Source: an uncultured Ectothiorhodospiraceae bacterium
GTDB lineage: Bacteria > Pseudomonadota > Gammaproteobacteria > UBA9214
Direction of reading: 5' to 3'
Assembly (NCBI GenBank): GCA_947258845.1
Contig: CAMYJZ010000031.1
Location: 1-36,004, forward strand
DNA length: 36,004 nt
Shown piece by piece: positions 7,087-16,482 of this stretch; position 1 is the first letter of the stretch, and the number at the start of each line of letters is the position of its first letter. A model generated the notes under the pieces. The model was not told the DNA's origin. It did no database searches and saw only the letters and a program-made list of their open reading frames with translations. The position numbers were made by a program, and so were the translations under genes.

Positions 7087-9354
7087 TCAATTACCAGCAC
7101 GCACCAGGCCGCCCAGGCCACCCTGCTCGAGCACGCCGTTGTAGAGGTCCCGGATGGCACGCGGGTCCTCCATCTCCAGTGCCTGTGCCAGCAGGTCGCG
7201 CGCCTCGGTTTGGGTGAAGCTGCGGATCACCCACTTGATCCGCGGCAGGCTGCTGGCGGACATGCTCAGGCTGTCGACACCCAGCCCCAGCAGCGCCAGC
7301 ACCGCGGCGGGATCACCCGCCATTTCCCCGCACACGCTCACCGGCTTGCCAAGGCGGTGGGCATCGTCCACGACCTGCCTGATGGCCTGCAACACCGACG
7401 GATGCAGCGACTGGTAGAGGTTCGCAACCCGGGTATTGTTGCGGTCCACGGCCAGCAGGTACTGGGTCAGGTCGTTGGTGCCGATGGAGAAATAGTCCAC
7501 CCGCCTCGCCAGCGCCTTGATCTGGTAGACCGCCGAGGGCACCTCGATCATCATGCCGACGGGGGGGCGGTGCACGTCCTCCCCGTTCTCGACCAGCTCG
7601 AGCATGGCCTTGGAGATAAAGGTCATGGCCATATCCAGCTCGCTCACCGTCGAGATCATGGGCAGCAGGATGGTCAGATTGTCCAGCCCGATGCTGGCGC
7701 GCAGCATGGCGCGCAGCTGGGTCAGAAAGATCTCCGGGTGGTCCAGCGAGATGCGGATGCCGCGCCAGCCGAGGAAGGGGTTGTCCTCCTTGACCGGAAA
7801 ATAGGACAGCATCTTGTCACCCCCGACATCGAGGGTGCGCAGGGTAACCGGACGCGGCGCATAGGCCTCCAGGGTCTTGCGGTAGAGTCGCAGCTGCTCG
7901 TTTTCTCCCGGAAACTGTTCCCGCATGAGGAACGGGATTTCGGTACGGTACAACCCGACACCGTCACCCTGGCTGTACACCGGTGCGTTGATGTCCGAAA
8001 GCACCAACCCGGTATTGAGGTAAAGCGGCATCGATACGCCGTCCGGCGTCTGCGACGGCTGCCCGGCGATCTTCTTCAGGCCCTCGGTGAGTGCGGACTC
8101 CTCCGCCTGCAGGCGGACGAATTCCTTGCGCACCAGCATGGACGGGTTGACATACACATCGCCACGGTAGCCATCCGCGATCAGGGTCTGGCCTTCCATG
8201 CGGTTCACCGGCAGGTCCTCGACACCCATAACCGCCGCCACGCCCATGGACTGGGCCAGGATGGCCACGTGCGAGGAACTCGAACCGCTGGCTGAAACGA
8301 TCCCGACCAGCATCCCTGGCGGGATCTCGGCGAGCTGGCCGATGCTGATGTCCTCGCCCACCAGTACCGTACGGGTATAGGCCGTACGGCTGGCCGGCCG
8401 GTCGGACTGTATATGGGTGAGTATCCGGCGCCCCAGGTCACGGATATCGCTGGCCCGTTCGCGCAAATAGGCGTCTTCCATGCCCTCGAAGACCTGCACG
8501 TGTTCCGCGATGGTCGCGCGCAGGGCGCCCGGTGCCCAGTTGCCGGCCTGTATTCGTTCCACGGTCTCGCCCACGATGCTGTCACTGCCGAGCATCATCA
8601 CCAGGGCATCGAACAGGGCCAGCTCCTCGGGGGGCAGGCTGGCGGACATGCGGTTGGCATAGTCGCGCAAGTCGTCCTGCACAGCGACAACGGCCTCGTG
8701 AAAGGTCTGGACCTCGGTATCGATATCCACCGCCTTGCGGTCCGGGACGGCATCCAGGTTGGCCGGCGGGTACACCACCATGGCCTGGCCGATCGCCACG
8801 CCGGGTGCACCCGGCAACCCCTTGAGCGTGATCGACACCTCGTCGGTGGCCTCCAGCAGGTGGGCGATCTCGCCGCTGGCCCCGGCATGGGTGATGGCGC
8901 CGGCCAGCTGCGCCGCCAGCGTGACCAGGAAGGCCTCTTCCTCGTCATCGAACTTGCGTGATACGCGCTGCCGAACCACCAGCACACCGAGCACCTTGCC
9001 GTGCTGAATAATGGGTACGCCGAGAAAACCATGGTAGGGCTGCTCACCGGTCTCGACAATGAACCGGTAATTGGGATGGCTGGGGGCGTCGTCCAGGTTC
9101 AGGGGCTCCTCGCGCTCGGCCACCCTGCCGACCAGGCCCTCCCCCGGGTTGAGGCGCACCTTGCCGATGGCATCCTTGCGAAAGCCCTGCGTGGCCATCA
9201 GCACATGCTGTTGGTTTTCGGGATCGGTCAGGTAGACCGAGGCCACGTCCACGCCCACGTTCACACGCACGCGCTCGACAATGATATCCAGCGCCTGCTG
9301 GAGATCCCGGGCCGCATTGACCTCCTGGATGATGCGTCGAAGGATATCGAGCAT
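7087..9354 (-). CDS. ptsP: Phosphoenolpyruvate-protein phosphotransferase with N-terminal GAF domain (PTS-Ntr enzyme I)
   Basis: GAF N-terminus, GSSSSHVAILAQSMGVAAVMG phosphohistidine motif, C-terminal PEP-binding domain (DYFSIGTNDLTQY, VSVCGEMAGDP). Confidence 0.95.
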   Translation of the reverse strand: MLDILRRIIQEVNAARDLQQALDIIVERVRVNVGVDVASVYLTDPENQQHVLMATQGFRKDAIGKVRLNPGEGLVGRVAEREEPLNLDDAPSHPNYRFIVETGEQPYHGFLGVPIIQHGKVLGVLVVRQRVSRKFDDEEEAFLVTLAAQLAGAITHAGASGEIAHLLEATDEVSITLKGLPGAPGVAIGQAMVVYPPANLDAVPDRKAVDIDTEVQTFHEAVVAVQDDLRDYANRMSASLPPEELALFDALVMMLGSDSIVGETVERIQAGNWAPGALRATIAEHVQVFEGMEDAYLRERASDIRDLGRRILTHIQSDRPASRTAYTRTVLVGEDISIGQLAEIPPGMLVGIVSASGSSSSHVAILAQSMGVAAVMGVEDLPVNRMEGQTLIADGYRGDVYVNPSMLVRKEFVRLQAEESALTEGLKKIAGQPSQTPDGVSMPLYLNTGLVLSDINAPVYSQGDGVGLYRTEIPFLMREQFPGENEQLRLYRKTLEAYAPRPVTLRTLDVGGDKMLSYFPVKEDNPFLGWRGIRISLDHPEIFLTQLRAMLRASIGLDNLTILLPMISTVSELDMAMTFISKAMLELVENGEDVHRPPVGMMIEVPSAVYQIKALARRVDYFSIGTNDLTQYLLAVDRNNTRVANLYQSLHPSVLQAIRQVVDDAHRLGKPVSVCGEMAGDPAAVLALLGLGVDSLSMSASSLPRIKWVIRSFTQTEARDLLAQALEMEDPRAIRDLYNGVLEQGGLGGLVRAGN

Positions 9355-9454
9355 GTACGCCTTTCCGCCTGTCAGTGGGTGGGCCGCGAGTTACACCGCC
9401 CCGGGTAGTACCCCGGGCCCGGGTGCCGTTTTGTGTGCGGTTGAAAACCTGCTG

Positions 9455-9952
9455 TTAACGGGAGGCGTTGGGTACCCCGTCGGGAAACAGCAGCGGTGCC
9501 AGTTCGTTCAGTGCCTTTTTATAGACACTGCGTTTGAAGGCGACCACCTCGTCCAGCGGCCGCCAGTAATCGACCCAGCGCCAGTGGTCGAATTCGGGCT
9601 GCTCGGCGCGATCCAGATGGACCTCGGCATCGTCACACAGCAGGCGCAACATGAACCAGACCTGCTTCTGGCCGATACACACCGGCCGGCTGCTGCGCCT
9701 GATGAAGCGGCGCGGCAGGCGGTAGCGCAGCCAGCCGCGGGTCGCACCCAGCAATTCGACATGATCGGGAAGCAGGCCGACCTCCTCGGCCAGTTCACGG
9801 TACATGGCCTCGGCCGGGGTCTCGTCACTGTGTATACCGCCCTGCGGGAACTGCCAGGCATCCTGACCGACACGGCGTGCCCATAGCAGCCGGCCCTGGC
9901 AGTTGGACAGGATGATGCCGACATTCGGCCTAAATCCATCCGGGTCAATCAC
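9455..9952 (-). CDS. rppH: RNA pyrophosphohydrolase (Nudix)
   Basis: [60 protein letters not shown]; Nudix box; adjacent to ptsP. Confidence 0.95.
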   Translation of the reverse strand: MIDPDGFRPNVGIILSNCQGRLLWARRVGQDAWQFPQGGIHSDETPAEAMYRELAEEVGLLPDHVELLGATRGWLRYRLPRRFIRRSSRPVCIGQKQVWFMLRLLCDDAEVHLDRAEQPEFDHWRWVDYWRPLDEVVAFKRSVYKKALNELAPLLFPDGVPNASR

Positions 9953-10109
9953 TTACGGAACCTTCAATGCGTAATCTCGATTAACGGTCATTCTCCCATA
10001 GGCAGGCAGGCGGAGCAAATGACCCCGGCCGATCAGCAAGGTGACGGTTTTACCTTTGCAGCCCCACCCACTATGCTTGGCGGCGTTTTTCATACGGAAC
10101 CGGCTGGCT

Positions 10110-10766
10110 GTGAGCATCGCACTCTTTGACCTCGACAACACCCTGATCGGCGGAGACAGCGACTACCTGTGGGGCTGTTTTCTGGCCGAGCGCGGCATCG
10201 TGGACGGCGACTATTACCAGCAGGAGAACCAGCGCTTCTATGACCAGTACAAGGCAGGCGAGCTGGACATCCACGAGTTTCTGCGCTTTCAGCTCAAGCC
10301 CCTGGCCGAACATGACATGGACTCCCTCCAGCAATGGCGGGATGCGTACATCGAGGAAAAGATCAGGCCGATCCTGCTGCCGAAGGCACAGACGCTGATC
10401 GATTCGCACCAGGCCCGGGGCGATACCCTGGTCATAATCACCGCCACCAACAGCTTCATTACCGCACCCATTGCCGGGCTCTACGGCATCGAACACCTGC
10501 TGGCCACCGAACCCGAGGTCAGCGCGGGCCGCTATACGGGGAGTGTCAGCGACGTGCCCTGCTTCCAGCAAGGCAAGGTGGAAAAACTGGCCGGCTGGCT
10601 CGCGGCGCATGACCAGAGCCTCGACACCAGCTGGTTCTACAGCGATTCCCACAACGACCTGCCGTTGCTGAACCGGGTCACCCACCCGATTGCCGTCGAC
10701 CCCGACGAGATTCTCCGCCAGCATGCCGCAGATCACGGCTGGCCGGTGATGAGCCTGCGGGACTGA
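10110..10766 (+). CDS. HAD-family (SerB-like, HAD-IB) hydrolase, probable GTG start
   Basis: SIALFDLDNTLIGGDSDYLWGCFLAERG; C-terminal FYSDSHNDLPLLNRVTHPIAVDPD. Confidence 0.9.
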   Translation: MSIALFDLDNTLIGGDSDYLWGCFLAERGIVDGDYYQQENQRFYDQYKAGELDIHEFLRFQLKPLAEHDMDSLQQWRDAYIEEKIRPILLPKAQTLIDSHQARGDTLVIITATNSFITAPIAGLYGIEHLLATEPEVSAGRYTGSVSDVPCFQQGKVEKLAGWLAAHDQSLDTSWFYSDSHNDLPLLNRVTHPIAVDPDEILRQHAADHGWPVMSLRD

Positions 10767-10924
10767 AAACAAGGGGACATTCTCATTGCTGCCCCGCTTA
10801 ATCCCTTCTCCTTTATGCCCGTCTTTTGGGTGCTCCGGCAGGTATCGAAAAAGTCCTCTCTCCCTCCAGGAAAGGCTAGGGTAAGGTGTGTGAAAGGTAG
10901 TTTCTTAACGGCATGATTTATCAA

Positions 10925-10973
10925 CCCTCTCCCTCACCCTCTCCCTCACCCTCTCCCACTCATGGGAGAGGGG
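10925..10973. repeat. CCCTCTCCCTCA direct repeats followed by hairpin CCCTCTCCCactcatGGGAGAGGG
   Basis: Direct reading upstream of the BtuC-like gene. Confidence 0.85.
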
Positions 10974-11003
10974 ATTATTTTCTTAATGGCATAGACATCA
11001 TTC

Positions 11004-12014
11004 ATGTCTTTTCTGAAGACCGGTTCGATGCGTCCGCTGCTGCTGTTTAGCGGTCTACTGGCACTGGCGCTGGCCGGGTTTGCCTGGAGCCTCGCAAGCG
11101 GCAGTCTCGATGTCGGCTGGCGCGGGCTCATGGACGCCCTGTTCACCGACGACGCCGGGCTGCACGCCCGGGTGATACTCGAATTGCGCTGGCCCCGCGC
11201 GGCCGCGGCCTTTGTTACCGGCGCCCTGCTCGCACTGGCCGGGGCATTGATGCAGGTGCTGTTGCGCAACCCGCTGGCCGACCCCTACGTCCTCGGCATC
11301 TCCGGCGGTGCGGCCACCGGGGCGCTGCTGACCCTGTTGCTCGGGCTCGGCGGCCTGTGGCTGCACGGGGCCGCCTTCAGCGGCGCCCTGCTGTCGATGC
11401 TGATCGTGTTCGGCCTGGCGCACGGCCGCGGCAGCTGGACCATCAACCGCCTGCTGCTGACCGGCATCGTCATCGCCGCCGGCTGGGGCGCGGTCATCGG
11501 TTTCCTGCTGGCGATAAGCCCGGAGCAGAACCTGCGCGGCATGCTGTTCTGGCTGATGGGCGACCTGGCCTACTCCGGCACGCCGCTGGCCGGCCTCGTT
11601 GTCCTGCTGGCCGGGTTGCTGATCGCGCTGGCCATGGGCCGTATGCTCAACATCCTCGCGCACGGCGAGTTGGCCGCGGCGACCCTCGGCGTGCCGGTCG
11701 CGGCCGTGCGCCGCCTGATCTATGTACTGGCCTCCCTGCTCACCGCCGCCGCGGTGACCATGGCCGGCAGCATCGGTTTCGTCGGCCTGGTGGTCCCGCA
11801 CATGCTGCGCCTTGTGGGGGTGCGCGATCACCGCCTGCTGCTGCCGGCGGCGGCCCTGCTGGGCGGCAGCCTGCTGCTGATCGCCGACACCCTGGCGCGC
11901 ACCCTGCTGGCACCGCGCCAGTTACCGGTGGGCATCCTGACGGCACTGGTGGGCGTGCCGGTGTTCCTGCTGCTACTGTACCGCAGCCGCGAACTCCACG
12001 GCCGGGCGGGCTAA
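11004..12014 (+). CDS. btuC: BtuC/FecCD-family ABC transporter permease
   Basis: LRWPRAAAAFVTGALLALAGALMQVLLRNPLADPYVLGISGGAATGALL; GSIGFVGLVVPHMLRLVGVRDHRLLLPAAALLGGSLLLIADTLAR. Confidence 0.85.
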   Translation: MSFLKTGSMRPLLLFSGLLALALAGFAWSLASGSLDVGWRGLMDALFTDDAGLHARVILELRWPRAAAAFVTGALLALAGALMQVLLRNPLADPYVLGISGGAATGALLTLLLGLGGLWLHGAAFSGALLSMLIVFGLAHGRGSWTINRLLLTGIVIAAGWGAVIGFLLAISPEQNLRGMLFWLMGDLAYSGTPLAGLVVLLAGLLIALAMGRMLNILAHGELAAATLGVPVAAVRRLIYVLASLLTAAAVTMAGSIGFVGLVVPHMLRLVGVRDHRLLLPAAALLGGSLLLIADTLARTLLAPRQLPVGILTALVGVPVFLLLLYRSRELHGRAG

Positions 12015-12019
12015 CGGCG

Positions 12020-12787
12020 ATGGCGCTGCTGGAAATATCGGGACTCGACGTCCACATCGGCAGCGCTGACGTCTGCCAGCGGCTGGAACTGCAGGTCAAC
12101 GCCGGCGAACGCTGGGCCATCCTCGGCCGCAACGGCGCCGGCAAGACCACCCTGCTGCACACCCTGGCGGGCCTGCGGCGTCCCGACAGCGGCACGCTGC
12201 GACTGGATGGCGCGGCGCTGGACGCCCTGCCCCGGCGCCGCATCGCCCAACAGGTCGGTGTCCTGCTGCAGGACCACCTGGATGCCTTTCCCGCCAGCGT
12301 CATGGAGACCGTGCTGATCGGGCGCCACCCCTACCTGGGGGCGCTGCAGTGGGAGGGTCCGGATGACTACGCGCGGGCCCGCGCCGCCCTGCACGCCGTC
12401 GGACTGGACGGGCTGGAGGATCGCAACGTGGCCACGCTCTCCGGGGGCGAACGCCGGCGCCTGGGCATCGCCACCCTGCTGACCCAGGACCCGGCCCTGT
12501 GGCTGCTCGACGAACCCACCAACCACCTGGACGTCCACCAGCAGATCCGCATCCTGGACCTGTTGCAGGCCCGATCGCAGGCACAACACAAGACGCTGCT
12601 GCTGGTGATGCACGACCTCAACCTGGCCCTGCGCTATTGCGACCGCTTCCTGTTGCTGTTCGGGGAGGGCAAAACCGCCCAGGGCAGCGCGGAGGAGGTG
12701 CTGACCCGGGCGACCCTGGAACGCCTGTACGGGCACCCGATGCACACCCTGGACGGGCCGCGGGGCCCGGTCTGGCTGCCGGGATAA
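12020..12787 (+). CDS. btuD: BtuD/FecE-like ABC transporter ATP-binding protein
   Basis: Walker A LGRNGAGKTT, signature LSGGERRRLGIATLL, Walker B LWLLDEPTNHLD; start MALLEISGLDVHIG. Confidence 0.88.
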   Translation: MALLEISGLDVHIGSADVCQRLELQVNAGERWAILGRNGAGKTTLLHTLAGLRRPDSGTLRLDGAALDALPRRRIAQQVGVLLQDHLDAFPASVMETVLIGRHPYLGALQWEGPDDYARARAALHAVGLDGLEDRNVATLSGGERRRLGIATLLTQDPALWLLDEPTNHLDVHQQIRILDLLQARSQAQHKTLLLVMHDLNLALRYCDRFLLLFGEGKTAQGSAEEVLTRATLERLYGHPMHTLDGPRGPVWLPG

Positions 12788-12809
12788 GCGCCGCTACCCA
12801 CTGCCCGCC

Positions 12810-12838
12810 TTGACACCCCTGCGGGCGGGACTTAAAGT
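12810..12838 (+). promoter_or_regulatory. Candidate sigma70 promoter for the btuB transcript (TTGACA-17 bp-TAAAGT)
   Basis: TTGACA at 12810-12815 and TAAAGT at 12833-12838, directly upstream of the riboswitch. Confidence 0.6.
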
Positions 12839-12847
12839 CGTCCGCGC

Positions 12848-13036
12848 TTACAGGTGTCCCGCGGACAGTCGTCCCCGGGATGAAACGGGAAGCCGGTGCG
12901 TCACCCCATGACAATTCCGGCGCTGCCCCCGCAACGGTAAGCGAGACAAGGTGGGCCAGCATGCCACTGCGCACAGCGCGGGAAGGCGGTCCACCGGGAT
13001 GATTCCTCTCGCGAGCCCGGAGACCGGCCTGGAGCC
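12848..13036 (+). promoter_or_regulatory. Cobalamin riboswitch
   Basis: aggtgtcccgcgg...gatgaaacgggaagccggtg...ggcgctgcccccgcaacggtaag...gccactg...gcgggaaggcgg...gcgagcccggagaccggcctgg: canonical ordered cobalamin aptamer motifs upstream of btuB. Confidence 0.95.
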
Positions 13037-13139
13037 TGACTTGAACGTATCGCGGCGGGCGATGCAGACAGGATGCCCTCCGCCTCTCTGTCTTTCCCCC
13101 CGGTACCGCTACAGCGCGGGTGTGCGCAGGGGAGAACTG

Positions 13140-14999
13140 ATGGAACCGGGTCGACGCCCAATCATGGGTCTGCTGCTCTTCAGCTGCCTGTTTACCGGCC
13201 TGGTGCCGGAGGCCGCGAACGCACAGACCCCTGTCGTCGTCACCGCCACCCGCATGGCGCAGACCGCCGATGAAACCCTCGCCTCCGTCACCGTCATCAG
13301 CCGCGACCAGATCCAACGCAGCCAGGCGGGCAGCCTGACCGAATTGTTGCGCGGCGTGACCGGCATCGACATCGTCACCCAGGGGGGCGCGGGTCAGCTG
13401 AGCTCGATGTTCATGCGCGGCACCAATCCCGGCCATGTCGCCCTGCTGGTCGACGGCCTCCGCATGGGTTCGGTGACCGCGGGCAGGGTGTCCTGGGAAT
13501 TCATCCCGCTGCACCAGGTCGAGCGCATCGAGATCGTGCGCGGCCCCAACTCGGCCCTGTACGGCTCCGAGGCGATCGGCGGTGTCATCCAGATCTTCAC
13601 CCGGCGTGGCAGGGGCCCGCTGCAGTGGAGTGCAACGGCCGGCGGCGGGCGTTACAACAGCCGCGAGGCGACGCTGGACCTCAGCGGCTCCGCCGCCGAC
13701 AACTGGTTTTCCGGCCGGTTCTCCAGGCTGGAGACCGATGGTTTCGATGCCCGCGATCCCACTGTCGAGTTCAGCACCCCGATCGATGATCCGGACGACG
13801 ACGGTCACGCCAACACCGCCCTGAGCCTGAGGGCCGGGCACCGTTTCGCCGGCGGCAGCGAACTGGAATTCCACGGTCTGCACGCACAAGGCAACGTCGA
13901 GTTCGACAGCAGTGCCCCCTACCCCGATGAAGACGATTTCGTCGAGCAGGTGCTGGGGGTGTCGCTGCGCACACCGCTCACGGCATTCCTGGACCTCACC
14001 GCCACGGCGGGCCGCAGCCTGGACGAACGCGAGAGCTTCCGCTCCGGGGTGCCGGACTCGACGATACACTTCGATTCGGAACGTCGCAGCTTCTCCCTGC
14101 AGGGGGACTATGCGCCCTCTGATGAGGACATCGTCACCCTTGGCCTTGACTATCATGACGACCGGGTTGACAGCAGCACGCCCTACAACGAAACCGCGCG
14201 TTACACCCAGGCCGTGTTTGCCCAGTACCGCGGCGAGCGCGGCGGGTACACCCTGCTGGCGCGCATCCGGCCGCTGGATGACGAACAGTTCGGCAACCAC
14301 ACGACCGGCAACCTGGCCTGGGGATACCAGTTACACCCGACCACCCGCCTGGTGGCCTCCTGGGGCACGGCCTACCGGGCACCCACCTTCAACGACCTGT
14401 ACTTCCCGGACTTCATGGGCTTCCCCACCAGCAACCCGGACCTCAACCCCGAAGAATCGGAGACCCTCGAGTTCGGCGCCGAGGGCCGTGCCGGCGGACT
14501 CGACTGGGACCTGCGCATCTTCCGCACGCGCATCGATGACCTGATCGTATTCGACCTGGCCAGCTTCCTGCCGGCCAATGTGGATCAGGCCACCATCGAA
14601 GGACTGGAGGCCGCGCTGTCCGGTGACCTGTATGGCTGGACAACCAGCGCATCGGCAACCTTCCTCAACCCGACCGATGACAACACCGGCAATATCCTGC
14701 CGCGGCGCACCAAGCGCAGCCTCAAGCTGGATATCGACCGCCGCTTCGGAAAGGCCGGCATCGGCGCCTCATTCATTGCCCAGAGTGCCCGCTTTGACGA
14801 CCGGGACAATACGATCACGCTGGGTGGCTACGGCCTGCTCGATCTGCGCGCCGCCTGGCAGCTGGACCGCAACTGGCAACTGCAGGGCCGTCTGGAAAAC
14901 GCGCTCGACAAGGACTACCAGACGGTCGATACCTATAACACCGCAGGGCGCAGCCTGTTCGTGGCCCTGCGCTACCGCGCGGATGCACAGGCGCACTGA
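13140..14999 (+). CDS. btuB: TonB-dependent vitamin B12 receptor
   Basis: TPVVVTATRMAQTADETLASVTVISRDQIQ TonB-box/plug, IEIVRGPNSALYGSEAIGGVIQIFTRRG, C-terminal ENALDKDYQTVDTYNTAGRSLFVALRYR; preceded by a cobalamin riboswitch. Confidence 0.93.
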   Translation: MEPGRRPIMGLLLFSCLFTGLVPEAANAQTPVVVTATRMAQTADETLASVTVISRDQIQRSQAGSLTELLRGVTGIDIVTQGGAGQLSSMFMRGTNPGHVALLVDGLRMGSVTAGRVSWEFIPLHQVERIEIVRGPNSALYGSEAIGGVIQIFTRRGRGPLQWSATAGGGRYNSREATLDLSGSAADNWFSGRFSRLETDGFDARDPTVEFSTPIDDPDDDGHANTALSLRAGHRFAGGSELEFHGLHAQGNVEFDSSAPYPDEDDFVEQVLGVSLRTPLTAFLDLTATAGRSLDERESFRSGVPDSTIHFDSERRSFSLQGDYAPSDEDIVTLGLDYHDDRVDSSTPYNETARYTQAVFAQYRGERGGYTLLARIRPLDDEQFGNHTTGNLAWGYQLHPTTRLVASWGTAYRAPTFNDLYFPDFMGFPTSNPDLNPEESETLEFGAEGRAGGLDWDLRIFRTRIDDLIVFDLASFLPANVDQATIEGLEAALSGDLYGWTTSASATFLNPTDDNTGNILPRRTKRSLKLDIDRRFGKAGIGASFIAQSARFDDRDNTITLGGYGLLDLRAAWQLDRNWQLQGRLENALDKDYQTVDTYNTAGRSLFVALRYRADAQAH

Positions 15000-15000
15000 C

Positions 15001-15678
15001 ATGCTGCGTTTTATCGTCCTCTCGCTGGCACTGCACGGCCTGGCCGTCGGGGTCTGGTATCACCGGGAAACAGGTCCCGAGGAAATCAGTGGCAGCAGAA
15101 CCCTCGCGCTGGTCTTGCTACCGCCCGCTACGACTGCCACGGGCAGCCGCGTGAAACAGGCCGAACACCCCGCGCCGGACACGGCGCCTGCTGCACGCCT
15201 GGCCAGCCCGCCGGAACAGCACCGGAGCGTGCCGGTACCTGCCGAGCCCCCACCTCAACTGCATGCACCTACCCGCCGCACGGCAGCGACCGCACCCGCG
15301 GCAAGCGTGGAAACCCCTGATACAGCGGCCCGCGAACTGGCCAGCGCCGCACCCGCAACAACAACTCCGGCAGCCGATGACAGTCTGGCAAGGCAGGCCG
15401 TACAAACCGCTGTTTCCAGTGCGCTCAAGGCAAATTTCCGCTACCCGAGGATTGCCCGTCGCAATGGCTGGGAAGGGACGGTCATGCTCGCCCTGCGGGT
15501 GCTGCCGGACGGGCAGCTGACTGACATACTGGTCTCCAGCAGCTCCGGGCACGCGGTGCTTGACCGCGCTGCGCTGCACACCTTGCTGACCGCAAGTGTG
15601 CCCCAGGCAACACAGTGGCTGAGTGACCAGGCCATTGACCTGGTACTCCCGGTTGAATACCGTTTACTGGACAGCTGA
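15001..15678 (+). CDS. tonB: TonB-family energy transducer
   Basis: N-terminal TM, Pro/Ala-rich middle, C-terminal FRYPRIARRNGWEGTVMLALRVLPDGQLTDILVSSSSGHAVLDRAAL. Confidence 0.88.
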   Translation: MLRFIVLSLALHGLAVGVWYHRETGPEEISGSRTLALVLLPPATTATGSRVKQAEHPAPDTAPAARLASPPEQHRSVPVPAEPPPQLHAPTRRTAATAPAASVETPDTAARELASAAPATTTPAADDSLARQAVQTAVSSALKANFRYPRIARRNGWEGTVMLALRVLPDGQLTDILVSSSSGHAVLDRAALHTLLTASVPQATQWLSDQAIDLVLPVEYRLLDS

Positions 15679-15679
15679 T

Positions 15680-16225
15680 ATGGGCAAACGACTCACGAAG
15701 ATCTACACCCGCACCGGGGATGACGGCACCACCGGCCTGGGCGACGGCGGGCGGGTCGACAAGGATGACCCGCGCATCGAGGCCATCGGCGCGGTGGACG
15801 AACTCAACAGCGCCATCGGTCTGTTGCTCAGCGACGAGGTTCTCGAAACCATCCGGTCGACTCTGACATCGGTCCAGCACCGCCTGTTCGACATCGGCGG
15901 TGAATTGAGCATGCCCGGCACAAACATCCTCGACCCCGGACGTGTCGAGGCCCTGGAGGAAGCCCTCGATGCACTCAACAGCGAGCTGCCGGCCCTGAAG
16001 GAATTCATCCTCCCGGGCGGGAGCAGGGCCGCGGCCAGCTGCCACCTGGCGCGGGCCATCTGCCGCCGCGCCGAGCGCCGCGTCTACCAGCTGGCCAGGA
16101 CCGCCGAGGTCAACCCGGCCACGCTCAAATACCTGAACCGCCTGTCCGACCTGCTGTTCGTGATGGCACGCAGCCTCAACAAGCAGGCAGGCCACCCGGA
16201 CGTGTTCTGGCAGCATGAAAGGTGA
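15680..16225 (+). CDS. pduO: PduO-type cob(I)alamin adenosyltransferase
   Basis: MGKRLTKIYTRTGDDGTTGLGDGGRVDKDDPRIEAIGAVDELNSAIG...LPGGSRAAASCHLARAICRRAERR. Confidence 0.93.
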   Translation: MGKRLTKIYTRTGDDGTTGLGDGGRVDKDDPRIEAIGAVDELNSAIGLLLSDEVLETIRSTLTSVQHRLFDIGGELSMPGTNILDPGRVEALEEALDALNSELPALKEFILPGGSRAAASCHLARAICRRAERRVYQLARTAEVNPATLKYLNRLSDLLFVMARSLNKQAGHPDVFWQHER

Positions 16226-16293
16226 AACGCAGATCTGGCCACGGAATCCACGGAAAACACGGAAAAATAAATAATTAGGCTCGCCCCCAAATC

Positions 16294-16387
16294 GAGTGGG
16301 TAGATTGCCGTTGTAGGGCCGAATTCATTCGGCCAACAACCTTGCCATCAGAAGGAATGCTCGTCTGAATTGATGTGTTACCCACTC
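16294..16387. repeat. Long inverted repeat GAGTGGGTA...TACCCACTC enclosing a GGCCGAATTCATTCGGCC hairpin
   Basis: Arms 16294-16302 and 16379-16387; inner palindromic hairpin near 16317-16334. Confidence 0.7.
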
Positions 16388-16413
16388 AATCAGGGTAAAC
16401 ACTATTTTGGTTT

Positions 16414-16447
16414 TTCCTCTGCGTCCTCTGCGTCTCCGCGGTAAGAT
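16414..16447. repeat. CGCAGAGACGCAGAGGACGCAGAG family repeat (minus orientation)
   Basis: tcctctgcgtcctctgcgtctccgcggtaaga; other members at about 5513-5545, 25091-25131, 27240-27305, 33925-33960 and 35905-35930. Confidence 0.85.
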
Positions 16448-16482
16448 TTAATATAGTTGACGGGAACAACCACCCACTATTT

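Noticed and set aside
7210-8295. 361-aa plus-strand ORF opposite ptsP
   Set aside because: Antisense shadow of a clear ptsP coding region.
11357-12019. N-terminal extension of the 476-aa BtuD-like ORF
   Set aside because: This part is an out-of-frame shadow of btuC; the ATPase begins at MALLEISGLDVHIG (12020).
12618-14300. 560-aa minus-strand ORF opposite btuB
   Set aside because: High-GC shadow ORF antisense to a clear btuB; low-complexity composition and no recognisable domain.
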